64,000 bases of DNA, taken from assembly GCA_016789755.1 (NCBI GenBank), contig JAEUQG010000356.1, positions 1 through 64,000 on the forward strand, in the 5' to 3' direction. Shown piece by piece: positions 51,054 through 59,653 of this stretch (its first letter is position 1; each line of letters starts with the position of its first letter). The DNA comes from Bryobacterales bacterium (GTDB lineage: Bacteria > Acidobacteriota > Terriglobia > Bryobacterales > Bryobacteraceae). The translations under genes and the position numbers were made by a program. The notes beneath the pieces were generated by a model. It made no database searches. It saw only the letters and a program-made list of their open reading frames with translations, and was not told the origin of the DNA.

Positions 51054-53674
51054 CGACTCGCTGGTTTTCCATCATCGCCATCGCGCTGTTGCTCAATTCG
51101 GTTTACCTTTCAGCGCTCCCTTCGGCAACCATTTTTTACATGACCAACGTGCTGCTGCATCTGGCTCTGGGCGGCGCGTTCCTGCTGCTGTTGCGAGTGC
51201 GCGGATGGATGAAGCCGGGGCTGCCGATTTTTCTTTCGGTATTGCCTGCGCTTTATCTCATTCGTTATGGCGCAATTCGTGAGAATCGAGTTTGGCTGTG
51301 GATGCATATCGCGTTGGCGGTGGCGGGTGCGGTTACGGTATGGATGCACGCGCGCAAGCGCGAGCCGCAACTGGCGCGGTGGATGTTTCTTTCGCTGGTG
51401 TTGCTGGCTGTCGTGCCGGGCGGTGTGAAGCTGCTGGAAAAACCGGAGCTGGTGGCGAACGCATCGGAGACGCCTGCTTCGATGGAAGAAGAGGGCGATG
51501 GGCCGAGGAGTCCCTTCTGGCCATCCTCGGCGCGCACGAACGTGGGGCTGGTGCCCTCCAGCTACTTCCTCGATTCCGATCAGTGCGGCACGTGCCACAA
51601 GGACATCTACGAACAGTGGAAATCGTCGGTGCATCACTTTGCGAGCTTCAACAATCAGTTCTACCGCAAGTCGATCGAGTTCATGCAGGAGAAGCAGGGA
51701 TCGACGAAGCCCAGCCGGTGGTGCGCGGCGTGTCACGATCATGCGGTGATTTTCAACGGCAAGTGGGAAACGCCGATCAAGGATCAGATCGGCACTCCGG
51801 AGGCGAAGGCGGGATTGGCGTGCGTGTCGTGCCATTCGATTGTGCATGTGAAGGACACGATGGGGAACGCGGGGTTCACGCTGGAGTACAACTGGCTGCA
51901 CAGCATCGCGGCGAACCGCAGTCCTTATGTGCAGTCGTTCGACAAGTTTCTCACCTATCTCAATCCGCGGCCGCACCGGCAGACGTTTCTCAAGCCGCTG
52001 CACAAGACACCGGAATTCTGTTCGTCGTGCCACAAGGTGCATCTGGATGTTCCGGTGAACAGCTATCGCTGGATGCGAGGGTTCAACGACTACGACAACT
52101 GGCAGGCGAGCGGCGTCTCCGGGCGCGGAGCGCGGTCTTTTTATTACCCGAAGGAGAGCCTGGATTGCTCGGGTTGTCACATGCCGCTGGTTGCCTCGAA
52201 CGATCCGGGCAACCGCAACGGACGGGTGCATTCGCACCGGTTCCCCGCGGCGAACACAGCGGTGGCGCATGTGAACAAAGACCATGCGCAGTTTGAGGTG
52301 ACGAAGAATTTTCTGCAGTCGGGGTTCATCACAGTGGATATCTTCGCGGCGTCGCCGATCGACGAATCGGCGAAGGAGGCGCGGATGATCCGGCGCGCGG
52401 GCGATGCGGCACAGAGTGCGATGTCGAGCTTCGCGGTGGGTGAAGAAGCGGAATCGGGCGGGCAGGTGTTTCTGCGCGAAGTGGGCAAGGTGGCGGCGCC
52501 GCTGAACAAATCGGGAGCGAAGTTTCAGCCGGGCACGACGGCGCGCGTCGATGTGGTGGTGCGGACGAGGCGCATCGGGCATTTTTTCCCCGCGGGCACG
52601 GTGGATGCCTTCGATGTATGGCTGGAGTTGGAAGGCAAGGACGCCACGGGCAAGCATGTCTTCTGGAGCGGACGAGCGGCGGATAACGGGAGCGGGCCGG
52701 TGGAATCCGGCGCGCATTTCTACCGTTCTTACCAGCTCGACGGCGAAGGGCACATGATCGACAAGCGGAACGCTTGGCAGACGCGTAGCGTGCTGTACGT
52801 GCGGCTGATTCCTCCGGGTGCGGCCGATACGGCGCATTTCCGGGTGAAGATCCCCAAGGATGCGAAGGGGCCGGTGACGTTGCAGGCGAAGTTGAACTAC
52901 CGCAAGTTCGCCTGGCATTACACGCAATTCGCATTCGAGGGGATGGAGAAGCCGGATCTCCCGACGATTGTCCTGGCGAAGGCGGAAGCGCAAATGGAGT
53001 TAGGAGAGACATCGGATTGGAAGCAGACGGTGCTTGCGGAGGATTACGAGCGGTGGAACGATTGGGGGATCGGCATGCTGCTGCAAGGCGATTTGAAAGG
53101 CGCCGAGTATGCCTTCAAGAAGGTGATGGAGGCGAAGCCCGAGTATGCCGACGGGCCGTTGAATGTGGCACGGGCGCTGATTCAGGAAGGGGAAACGGAT
53201 GCGGCGAAACCATACCTGCAGAAGGCCGCGCAGCTTGGTCCGGCACTGGCGCGGGTGATGTTCTTTCAGGCGATGGTGGACAAGGCGGACGGCAACTACG
53301 ACGCGGCGATCGCCAATCTGAGGAAGGCCGCCGGACAGTATCCGGAAGACAGGGTGGTGCTGAATCAATTAGGGCGGCTTTTGTTTTTGAAGCGCGATTA
53401 TGGGGAGGCGGCTCGCACTCTGGACCGTGTGCTGAAGGTAGATCCGGAGGACTTGCAGGCGCACTACAGCCTGATGTTGTGCTACCGGGGATTGGGCGAC
53501 GCGGCGCGCTCGGAAAAGCACGCCAAGTTATTCCAGCGGTTCAAGGCCGACGAGTCGGCGCAGGCGATCACCGCCAAGCAGCGCCAGTTAAGTCCGGAAG
53601 ACAACAATGAAAGGCAGATGATTCACGATCATGAGAGTGTGCCTTTGCCTGGCGCTCTTCGCGCTGCTCGCTGA
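51050..53674 (+). CDS. membrane-anchored pentahaem cytochrome c with C-terminal TPRs
   Basis: 874 residues. The N-terminal 125 residues form four or five transmembrane helices. Five c-haem motifs follow: CGTCH at 179, CAACH at 225, CVSCH at 258, CSSCH at 324 and CSGCH at 373, with extra His residues for axial ligation. The pattern resembles the cytochrome c554 and multihaem nitrite-reductase-like families. After a beta-rich middle (TTARVDVVVRTRRIGHFFPAGTVDAF cut short) the last 200 residues are TPRs. Predicted role: electron transfer in the periplasm or at the surface. Overlaps CRTAC1 by 44 nt. Confidence 0.87.
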   Translation: MTTRWFSIIAIALLLNSVYLSALPSATIFYMTNVLLHLALGGAFLLLLRVRGWMKPGLPIFLSVLPALYLIRYGAIRENRVWLWMHIALAVAGAVTVWMHARKREPQLARWMFLSLVLLAVVPGGVKLLEKPELVANASETPASMEEEGDGPRSPFWPSSARTNVGLVPSSYFLDSDQCGTCHKDIYEQWKSSVHHFASFNNQFYRKSIEFMQEKQGSTKPSRWCAACHDHAVIFNGKWETPIKDQIGTPEAKAGLACVSCHSIVHVKDTMGNAGFTLEYNWLHSIAANRSPYVQSFDKFLTYLNPRPHRQTFLKPLHKTPEFCSSCHKVHLDVPVNSYRWMRGFNDYDNWQASGVSGRGARSFYYPKESLDCSGCHMPLVASNDPGNRNGRVHSHRFPAANTAVAHVNKDHAQFEVTKNFLQSGFITVDIFAASPIDESAKEARMIRRAGDAAQSAMSSFAVGEEAESGGQVFLREVGKVAAPLNKSGAKFQPGTTARVDVVVRTRRIGHFFPAGTVDAFDVWLELEGKDATGKHVFWSGRAADNGSGPVESGAHFYRSYQLDGEGHMIDKRNAWQTRSVLYVRLIPPGAADTAHFRVKIPKDAKGPVTLQAKLNYRKFAWHYTQFAFEGMEKPDLPTIVLAKAEAQMELGETSDWKQTVLAEDYERWNDWGIGMLLQGDLKGAEYAFKKVMEAKPEYADGPLNVARALIQEGETDAAKPYLQKAAQLGPALARVMFFQAMVDKADGNYDAAIANLRKAAGQYPEDRVVLNQLGRLLFLKRDYGEAARTLDRVLKVDPEDLQAHYSLMLCYRGLGDAARSEKHAKLFQRFKADESAQAITAKQRQLSPEDNNERQMIHDHESVPLPGALRAAR

Positions 53675-55244
53675 CGCGCAAGTCCGCTACACCGACGTTA
53701 CGCAACAGGCGGGAATCCGCTTCGTGCACAACAACGGCAAATCGGGGAAGAAATGGCTGCCGGAGACTCTTGGGTCGGGGTGCGCGTTTTTCGACGCGGA
53801 TGGGGATGGGTGGCAGGACATTCTACTGATCAACGGCAAGAGCTGGACTGCGAAGCCGGTGAAGTCGCTGCACAAGTTGTACCGCAACAATCGCAACGGA
53901 ACGTTCACGGACATCACGGCGGGGAGCGGGCTGGACGTGGAGATGTACGGGATGGGCGTGGCGATTGCCGATTACGACAACGACGGCCGCGAGGATGTGT
54001 ACATTACGGCGCTGGAGGGCGACCGGCTGTTTCACAACGAAGGGGCGGCGAAGTTTCGCGATGCGACGCAGGCGGCGGGGATACAGAATGCAAACTTCGG
54101 GACCAGCGCCGCATGGTTCGATTACAACAAAGACGGGCTGGTGGACCTGTTTGTCGCGAACTATGTGCAGTGGAGCCCGAAGCAGGATCTGTTCTGTTCG
54201 CTGGATGGATCGGCGAAGTCGTACTGCACGCCAGAGTCGTACAAGGGGGTGGCGCCGAAGCTGTATCGCAATACGGGCGGGGGGAAGTTTCAGGATGTGA
54301 GCCAGCAGGCGGGCGTTGCGGATGGGCGGAGCAAGTCGCTGGGAATCGCGGTGCTCGATTTCGATATGGACACATGGCCCGATCTCTTTGTGGCGAACGA
54401 TACGCAACCGAACAAGCTGTACCGCAACAACCGGAACGGGACGTTTACCGAGACCGGGCTGACGGCGGGGGTGGCGTTTGGAGAAGACGGGACGGCGCGC
54501 GGAGCAATGGGGACCGATGCGGCCGATTACGACGGTTCGGGGCGGCCGCATCTGCTGGTGGGGAACTTTTCCAACCAGATGCTGGGGCTGTATCACAACG
54601 AGGGGAACGGGCTGTTCGTGGATGAAGCGCCGCGGTCCACCATCGGGCGGCTGTCATTGCTGAACCTGACGTTCGGAACATTTTTCTTCGATTTTGATTT
54701 GGACGGGTTGTTGGACATTTTCTGCGCGAACGGGCATTTGGACGCGGAGATCGAACGGGTGCAGCCGAAGGTGAAGTTCCGGCAGCCGCCGATGCTGTTG
54801 CGCAACGCGGGGAAGGGTCAGTTCAGCGCGGTCCATGCGGGTGCGGATTTCGCCAAGCCGCTGGTGGCGCGCGGGGCGGCCTACGCCGATTACGACAAAG
54901 ACGGGGACCTGGATCTGCTGATTGCGAATAACGACGGGCCCGCGGTGCTGCTGCGCAACGATCTGGCGCAGAAGCCGCACTGGTTGCGGGTGAAGCTGAC
55001 CGGCGCGAAATCGAACCGCAGCGGCATCGGGGCGACGGTGCGCGTGGAAACGGCGGCGGGGCGGCAGTGGCGGACGGTTCATTCCGGATCGAGCTATTGT
55101 TCGCAGAGCGAACTGGGGCTGACGTTCGGACTGGGACAGCAGACGCAGGTGAAGTCCGTGGAAGTGCGGTGGCCGAGCGGGATTGTGCAGACGATTGCGA
55201 ATCCGAAGGCCGACCAGACGCTCGAAGTTACGGAAAAGCAGTGA
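53631..55244 (+). CDS. CRTAC1-family FG-GAP/ASPIC-UnbV secreted protein
   Basis: 537 residues with signal peptide (MRVCLCLALFALLADA). VRYTDVTQQAGIRFVHNNG and LGSGCAFFDADGDGWQDILLING open a VCBS propeller with many DxDxDG loops (IADYDNDGREDVY, DYNKDGLVDLF, DFDMDTWPDLF), and the C-terminus has an ASPIC/UnbV module (SNRSGIGATVRVETAAGRQW). This is the standard CRTAC1 plan, secreted and calcium binding. The 44 nt overlap with the pentahaem gene is long and suggests strict coupling. Confidence 0.9.
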   Translation: MRVCLCLALFALLADAQVRYTDVTQQAGIRFVHNNGKSGKKWLPETLGSGCAFFDADGDGWQDILLINGKSWTAKPVKSLHKLYRNNRNGTFTDITAGSGLDVEMYGMGVAIADYDNDGREDVYITALEGDRLFHNEGAAKFRDATQAAGIQNANFGTSAAWFDYNKDGLVDLFVANYVQWSPKQDLFCSLDGSAKSYCTPESYKGVAPKLYRNTGGGKFQDVSQQAGVADGRSKSLGIAVLDFDMDTWPDLFVANDTQPNKLYRNNRNGTFTETGLTAGVAFGEDGTARGAMGTDAADYDGSGRPHLLVGNFSNQMLGLYHNEGNGLFVDEAPRSTIGRLSLLNLTFGTFFFDFDLDGLLDIFCANGHLDAEIERVQPKVKFRQPPMLLRNAGKGQFSAVHAGADFAKPLVARGAAYADYDKDGDLDLLIANNDGPAVLLRNDLAQKPHWLRVKLTGAKSNRSGIGATVRVETAAGRQWRTVHSGSSYCSQSELGLTFGLGQQTQVKSVEVRWPSGIVQTIANPKADQTLEVTEKQ

Positions 55245-55257
55245 GACAATAGAGGCC

Positions 55258-56175
55258 ATGCGCGTGGTGCTGGAAATCCTGGATGGGCCGCTCGCCGGAC
55301 GCACAGTGGAGCTATCCGCGGGGGAATCTGTGTCTGTGGGGCGGACGGCGAAATCGCAACTGATGCTGCCGCACGACAATTTTCTATCGGGTTTGCATTT
55401 TCTGGTGGAGTTCACGCAGGCCGGGGTCGTGTTGCGGGATTGCAACTCGAGCAACGGCACGTGGGTGAACGGGGACCGGGTGACGGAACGCCCGTTGGGA
55501 GACGGCGACCAGATTTCGGCGGGCCAGACGCGTTTTCGTGTGTGTTCAGAGATGGAGGATGAAGCGGACAAGCGCAGTTCCACGGTGCTGTTTGCGGTGC
55601 CTAAATTTCAGGAACAGACGGGCGTGCACAGCATCGAGGCGCCGGCGTTTTCGGCGGAGCAGCAGCGGGTCATCGACTATCTGAAACAACTTCCCGCGCC
55701 ATTGTTTGGGCTGTTGAACGCGGAGATCGAGCAGCACGTGCCGCACTTTCTGATGGGTTCGGGCGAGCCGTTCCAGTTTCTTTCCGAAGGGCTGGGAGTG
55801 GACCAGATGCAGCCGCCCGCGGTGTACCTGACCCAGTTCACGCCTTCGTCGGTGCTGTTGCCGCGGCTGATCCAGGAGGGTTGGGGAAAGCCGTGGATGA
55901 CTTTCGTCACGAGCCAGCATCCGGCGCCGGAACTGGCGAGGCATTTGCGCAACCTGATGCTGGTGTCGACCGCCGATCAACGGCCGTTCTATTTCCGCTA
56001 CTTCGATCCGAGGCTGCTGCCGGTGCTGCTGCCGTCGTTCAACGGGCAGGAGCTTTCGCAGTTTTTCGGTCCGGTACACACGATGCTGATTGCGGATCCG
56101 GCGGATCCGGCCCGGCTGCTGGAGTTCGGATTGACTCCGCAGGGGCTGGCGGGGCGGGCGCTGGCGTTGCGATAA
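55258..56175 (+). CDS. FHA domain - DUF4123 fusion protein
   Basis: About 305 residues, cytoplasmic. Residues 1-98 are an FHA domain: SVGRTAKSQLML, S and H in FLSGLHF, and CNSSNGTWVNGDRV, so phosphothreonine binding is likely. Residues about 145-275 match DUF4123 (PF13503): LIQEGWGKPWMTFVTS, LRNLMLVSTADQRPFYFRYFDPRLL cut short, and SFNGQELSQFFGPV. DUF4123 proteins are adaptors that load type VI secretion effectors, but no T6SS gene is near. FHA-DUF4123 fusions also occur in isolated loci. GACAAT 7 nt before the ATG suggests its own promoter. Confidence 0.82.
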   Translation: MRVVLEILDGPLAGRTVELSAGESVSVGRTAKSQLMLPHDNFLSGLHFLVEFTQAGVVLRDCNSSNGTWVNGDRVTERPLGDGDQISAGQTRFRVCSEMEDEADKRSSTVLFAVPKFQEQTGVHSIEAPAFSAEQQRVIDYLKQLPAPLFGLLNAEIEQHVPHFLMGSGEPFQFLSEGLGVDQMQPPAVYLTQFTPSSVLLPRLIQEGWGKPWMTFVTSQHPAPELARHLRNLMLVSTADQRPFYFRYFDPRLLPVLLPSFNGQELSQFFGPVHTMLIADPADPARLLEFGLTPQGLAGRALALR

Positions 56176-56184
56176 AAGAGATCT

Positions 56185-57234
56185 ATGTTTCGTTTCCTGG
56201 CTGTAGCGATTGCGATGTCCGCGCTGGCCGCGGAGGAGCCGCAAGTGACCGTGTTCCGATCGGGAGAAGGCGGGTACCATTCGTATCGCATTCCGGCGAT
56301 CGTGTCGACGAAGAAGGGGACGCTGCTGGCGTTCTGCGAAGGGCGAAGGGACAACCGGAGCGACACGGGGAACATCGATCTGCTGCTGAAGCGCAGCGTG
56401 GATCAGGGCAAGACGTGGTCGTCGACGATTGTGGTGGCGGACTTCGGGCCAGACGTGATCGGGAACCCGGCGCCGGTGCTGGACCGGAAGACGGGGATCG
56501 TGTGGCTGCTGTTGACGAGCAATCTGGCGAGCGATCCGGAGAAGTCGATTCTCGCTGGGACATCGAAGGAAAGCCGGCGCGTGTGGGTGACACACAGCAA
56601 GGACGACGGTTTGAGTTGGGCAAAGCCGGCGGAGATCACCAGCATGGTGAAGCCGCGGGGATGGAGTTGGTATGCCACGGGTCCGGGGAACGGTATTCAA
56701 TTGAAGAGCGGGCGGCTGGTGATTCCGTGCGATCATTACCGCACCCCGACGGCGCGGTATTCGCATGTCGTCTATAGCGACGATCATGGCGCGACGTGGA
56801 AGGTGGGCGGCATTGTGGGAGATACGATGAACGAATCGGCGATCGCGGAATTGCCCGATGGATCGCTGTTGTTCAACATGCGCAGTTATGCGGGAAAGAA
56901 CCGCCGCGCGATTGCCCGCAGCCGCGATGGCGGTATAACGTTCGAGCCCGCGACGCTGGACGAGGCGCTGATAGAGCCGGTTTGCCAGGCGAGCCTGATC
57001 CGACACGGCAAGACGCTGCTGTTCGCCAATCCGGCGAGCACGCGGCGGGAGAACATGACGGTGCGGGTTAGCCGCGACGGCGGGAAGAGTTGGGCGTTGG
57101 TGAAGGCGCTGCATCCTGGGCCTTCGGCATATTCGAATCTCATTTCACTGAAGCGAGGCTACGCGGGTTTGTTGTACGAGCGAGGCGAGAAGTCGGCGTA
57201 CGAGACCATCACGTTTGCCCGCTGGAAACAATAA
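56185..57234 (+). CDS. exo-alpha-sialidase (neuraminidase)
   Basis: 349 residues with signal peptide (MFRFLAVAIAMSALAA). SYRIPAIV carries the RIP motif with the first catalytic Arg; five Asp boxes follow (SVDQGKTW, SKDDGLSW, SDDHGATW, SRDGGITF, SRDGGKSW) marking a six-bladed propeller. AFCEGRRDNRSDTGNID matches the acid/base loop and SAYSNLISL the late Tyr region. Likely active on terminal sialic or related acids of glycoconjugates. It is 9 nt after the FHA gene and 9 nt before the ABM gene. Confidence 0.9.
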   Translation: MFRFLAVAIAMSALAAEEPQVTVFRSGEGGYHSYRIPAIVSTKKGTLLAFCEGRRDNRSDTGNIDLLLKRSVDQGKTWSSTIVVADFGPDVIGNPAPVLDRKTGIVWLLLTSNLASDPEKSILAGTSKESRRVWVTHSKDDGLSWAKPAEITSMVKPRGWSWYATGPGNGIQLKSGRLVIPCDHYRTPTARYSHVVYSDDHGATWKVGGIVGDTMNESAIAELPDGSLLFNMRSYAGKNRRAIARSRDGGITFEPATLDEALIEPVCQASLIRHGKTLLFANPASTRRENMTVRVSRDGGKSWALVKALHPGPSAYSNLISLKRGYAGLLYERGEKSAYETITFARWKQ

Positions 57235-57243
57235 AGGAACATC

Positions 57244-57534
57244 ATGAAAGTCGACGTTGTAGCGCACATCCATTCCAAGCCGGGGATGGAAGCCGCTTTG
57301 CGGGAAGTTCTGGAATCGTTTGTGGAGCCGACGCGGAAAGAGGATGGCTGCCTCCGCTACGATCTGTTTGTGGATCTGGATGACGCGACGAAGTTCACGT
57401 TCATCGAGGAGTGGTCGAGCCGTGAGGCGCTGGACGCGCATGGCCGGTCGGCGCACATTGCGGCGGGCCGGGCCAAGTTTCCGGAATTGCTGGCGCAGCC
57501 GGGATGGGTGCAGGTGGTGACTCGGATTCTGTAG
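57244..57534 (+). CDS. antibiotic biosynthesis monooxygenase (YgiN-like)
   Basis: 96 residues of the dimeric alpha-beta barrel. KPGMEAALREVLESFVEPTR, EDGCLRYDLFVDLDD and EEWSSREALDAHGRSAH fit ABM (PF03992) proteins such as the quinol monooxygenase YgiN. AAGGA precedes the ATG. The next gene begins at the base after its stop. Confidence 0.88.
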   Translation: MKVDVVAHIHSKPGMEAALREVLESFVEPTRKEDGCLRYDLFVDLDDATKFTFIEEWSSREALDAHGRSAHIAAGRAKFPELLAQPGWVQVVTRIL

Positions 57535-58131
57535 ATGGCCGGGTTGTGGGTTGGGCTGGTGTTGTTCGCGAGCGGGTTGACGGGAGCGACGCGCTGCCGT
57601 GACATTGCGAGTGCCGATTTGCGGAATGCGGTTCTGGAAGCGGCGCGGGATTCCGGCGGGCACGATTACGGCTTGTGGAACGGACCGGCGCCGGGCGGTG
57701 CGTTGCGGATGCGAGACGGTGTCGCTTGGCAATGGGATGGCGGCCCATGGGGGAAGCATGTGCGCCAGGGGCGCCCACCGGACTGGAAAACCAGTATCGA
57801 ACAGGATGTCCTGCTGGCGGAGTCCGCATCGAGCGGCACGCGGTTGCTGGTTCTGGAGCAGGTGCAACTGACGGGCTCGAATGCTTACACTTACATCCTT
57901 GGATTTCAATGTGTGGCGGGAGCGGTGAAGAAGGTTTTCGAGGCATCGGGTCAGGGCGTACGGCTGGAGCGGGTGAGAAGAGACGGGATGGACATCAAAG
58001 TTGGTATTTGGGGTGAGAAGGACGCGCACTGCTGTCCTGGACGGGAGGCGCTGGTGAAATACAGTTGGCGGCCGGCCCGCGGCGGGTTTGTGCGGGAGTC
58101 CTCGAACGCGCTGTGCTGGTGGCTTCCGTGA
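57535..58131 (+). CDS. exported protein of unknown function with CCP motif
   Basis: 198 residues. Signal-peptide-like start (MAGLWVGLVLFASGLTGA), then no recognised family. Six cysteines in the mature part: one near residue 21, one in FQCVAGA, a pair in DAHCCPGREA and one in ALCWW, suggesting disulfides. The CCP pair before a final beta strand resembles the LppP/LprE-type lipoprotein ending, but no lipobox is present. Directly abuts the ABM gene, so cotranscribed. Confidence 0.6.
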   Translation: MAGLWVGLVLFASGLTGATRCRDIASADLRNAVLEAARDSGGHDYGLWNGPAPGGALRMRDGVAWQWDGGPWGKHVRQGRPPDWKTSIEQDVLLAESASSGTRLLVLEQVQLTGSNAYTYILGFQCVAGAVKKVFEASGQGVRLERVRRDGMDIKVGIWGEKDAHCCPGREALVKYSWRPARGGFVRESSNALCWWLP

Positions 58132-58278
58132 GCGGGTTTGGCTTGTTGCGAATCGCTGCCGAAAAATTCCTGCAAAAAAGTGTTCCGTGCTTGAGAGCGC
58201 CGCTGTCCTATTGGGCATGAAGCGGCTGTGCTCCCCGTGGAAGCTTCAATTCACAATCACAGTCGAGGTAATAACAAG

Positions 58279-58674
58279 ATGACGATGAACACTCGTTTCC
58301 TGGTGGCGGCCCTGGGTATGGCCTCCCTTTTTTCCACCGGCGCATTCGCCGATTGCCGTAAGCGCACCGCATTGCGTTCCACAGCCGCCGGGGCCGGTCT
58401 GGATGTGAGCGGACAGGCGGAAGTGCGTGAGCAGGGCGGCCGTCAGAAGTTCAAGGTGTCGATGGATGCGCGCGTGGCCAACGGTGCGACTTTTATCGTG
58501 TTGGCGAACGGAGCAGCGGCCGGAACGATCACGATCGTCGCCGGTGATGGGGAACTGGAGTTGAAGAACTACGATGGCCAGACTCTTCCGTCGGCCGTCA
58601 ACCCGGTGTGCACGGTCGGTCCCGTCGTGGTAACGGATGCCAACGGCGTGGCTGTGCTTTCGGGATCGTTCTAA
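58279..58674 (+). CDS. small secreted protein of unknown function
   Basis: About 131 residues. Signal peptide (TRFLVAALGMASLFSTGAFA) then a compact beta-rich domain (RQKFKVSMDARVANG, TITIVAGDGELELKNYDG, VVVTDANGVAVLSGSF) with two cysteines, like the CHRD-type or immunoglobulin-like small secreted domains. It has its own 147 bp upstream region with TTGAGA and GAGGT (9 nt before ATG), so it is likely expressed alone and perhaps strongly. Confidence 0.65.
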   Translation: MTMNTRFLVAALGMASLFSTGAFADCRKRTALRSTAAGAGLDVSGQAEVREQGGRQKFKVSMDARVANGATFIVLANGAAAGTITIVAGDGELELKNYDGQTLPSAVNPVCTVGPVVVTDANGVAVLSGSF

Positions 58675-58801
58675 CCGGATTTGCGTGGGCCTCCCCGCCT
58701 GCGTAGCAACTACGGGGAGACAAGCGTGGGACAAGCCCGCGCAAAAGCGCCCGTATTGCGGGAAGTGGATCCACCGGGTCCGCTGTCCGCGGTGCGGGCG
58801 T

Positions 58802-58807
58802 TATAAT
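58802..58807 (+). promoter_or_regulatory. -10 element of the xdhC operon
   Basis: Perfect TATAAT, 9 nt before the ATG at 58817. It cuts through the in-frame cysteine-rich extension described in the findings. Confidence 0.45.
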
Positions 58808-58816
58808 TGCATACTG

Positions 58817-59653
58817 ATGGATGTTTACGAGGAACTAGTGCGCCTGCGGCGATCGGGGCAGAAGTGCGCCATCGCGACGATTGTGCAGGTGAACGGTTCC
58901 ATTCCCAGTTATCAGAGCGCGAAGCTGCTGGTGCGTGAAGACGGCAGCATGGTGGGCACGATCGGCGGCGGATGTGTCGAAGCAGAAGTGTGGAACGCGG
59001 CTCGTGAAGTGATGGAAACGGAGAAGCCGCGGCACCTGACATTCAGCCTGGGTCAGGATGCGGCCTACGACAACGGGCTGATCTGCGGAGGCCAGTTGAA
59101 CGTTTTCGTCGAACCCGTGCTGCCTCAGCCCTTCGCGATTATTTTCGGCGCGGGGCACATTTCCAAGAGTCTGAGCAAAGTGGCGAATCTGGCGGGCTTT
59201 GCCACGGTCATCGTGGACAACCGGGACACTTTCGCCAATGGCGAACGCTTCCCCGAAGCCGATCGGATCTTTGCCGAGGAATACGAAGACGTCTTCCCCC
59301 AACTGACGGTGAACGAGAGCACGTACCTGGTGATTGTGACGCGCGGGCATCGGGACGATATGCGGGTGCTTCGCTGGGCTGTATCGACTAATGCGCGCTA
59401 CATCGCCATGATCGGCAGCAAGCGGAAGACGATCGGGGTGATCAAGGAACTGGAAAAGGAAGGCATGCCGCGCCAGGCGTTCGAGCGGATCTTCGCTCCG
59501 ATGGGCTTCGACATCGGCGCGATCACTCCCGAGGAGATCGCTGTTTCGGTGGTGGCGGAGATGATCGCCATGCGCCGCTCCCCGGAATCGGATTGGCGCA
59601 AGCTCTCGAAATCTCTATTTGCCGGCGAAGCATCGCGAGCCCTTCTCAAGTGA
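58817..59653 (+). CDS. XdhC/CoxI-family molybdoenzyme maturation protein
   Basis: About 278 residues. N-terminal XdhC_CoxI domain (IATIVQVNGSIPSYQSAKLLV, GTIGGGCVEAEVW) and a C-terminal Rossmann domain (IIFGAGHISKSLSKVA, IGSKRKT). It inserts sulfurated Moco into xanthine dehydrogenase-type enzymes; none is in this window. ATG 58817 was chosen by homology, but the frame is open for 180 nt upstream. Overlaps the next gene by 4 nt. Confidence 0.9.
   Translation: MDVYEELVRLRRSGQKCAIATIVQVNGSIPSYQSAKLLVREDGSMVGTIGGGCVEAEVWNAAREVMETEKPRHLTFSLGQDAAYDNGLICGGQLNVFVEPVLPQPFAIIFGAGHISKSLSKVANLAGFATVIVDNRDTFANGERFPEADRIFAEEYEDVFPQLTVNESTYLVIVTRGHRDDMRVLRWAVSTNARYIAMIGSKRKTIGVIKELEKEGMPRQAFERIFAPMGFDIGAITPEEIAVSVVAEMIAMRRSPESDWRKLSKSLFAGEASRALLK

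Noticed and set aside
51110-52993. 627-codon frame antisense to the pentahaem cytochrome
   Set aside because: The plus strand has five haem motifs and TPRs; the minus frame has none.
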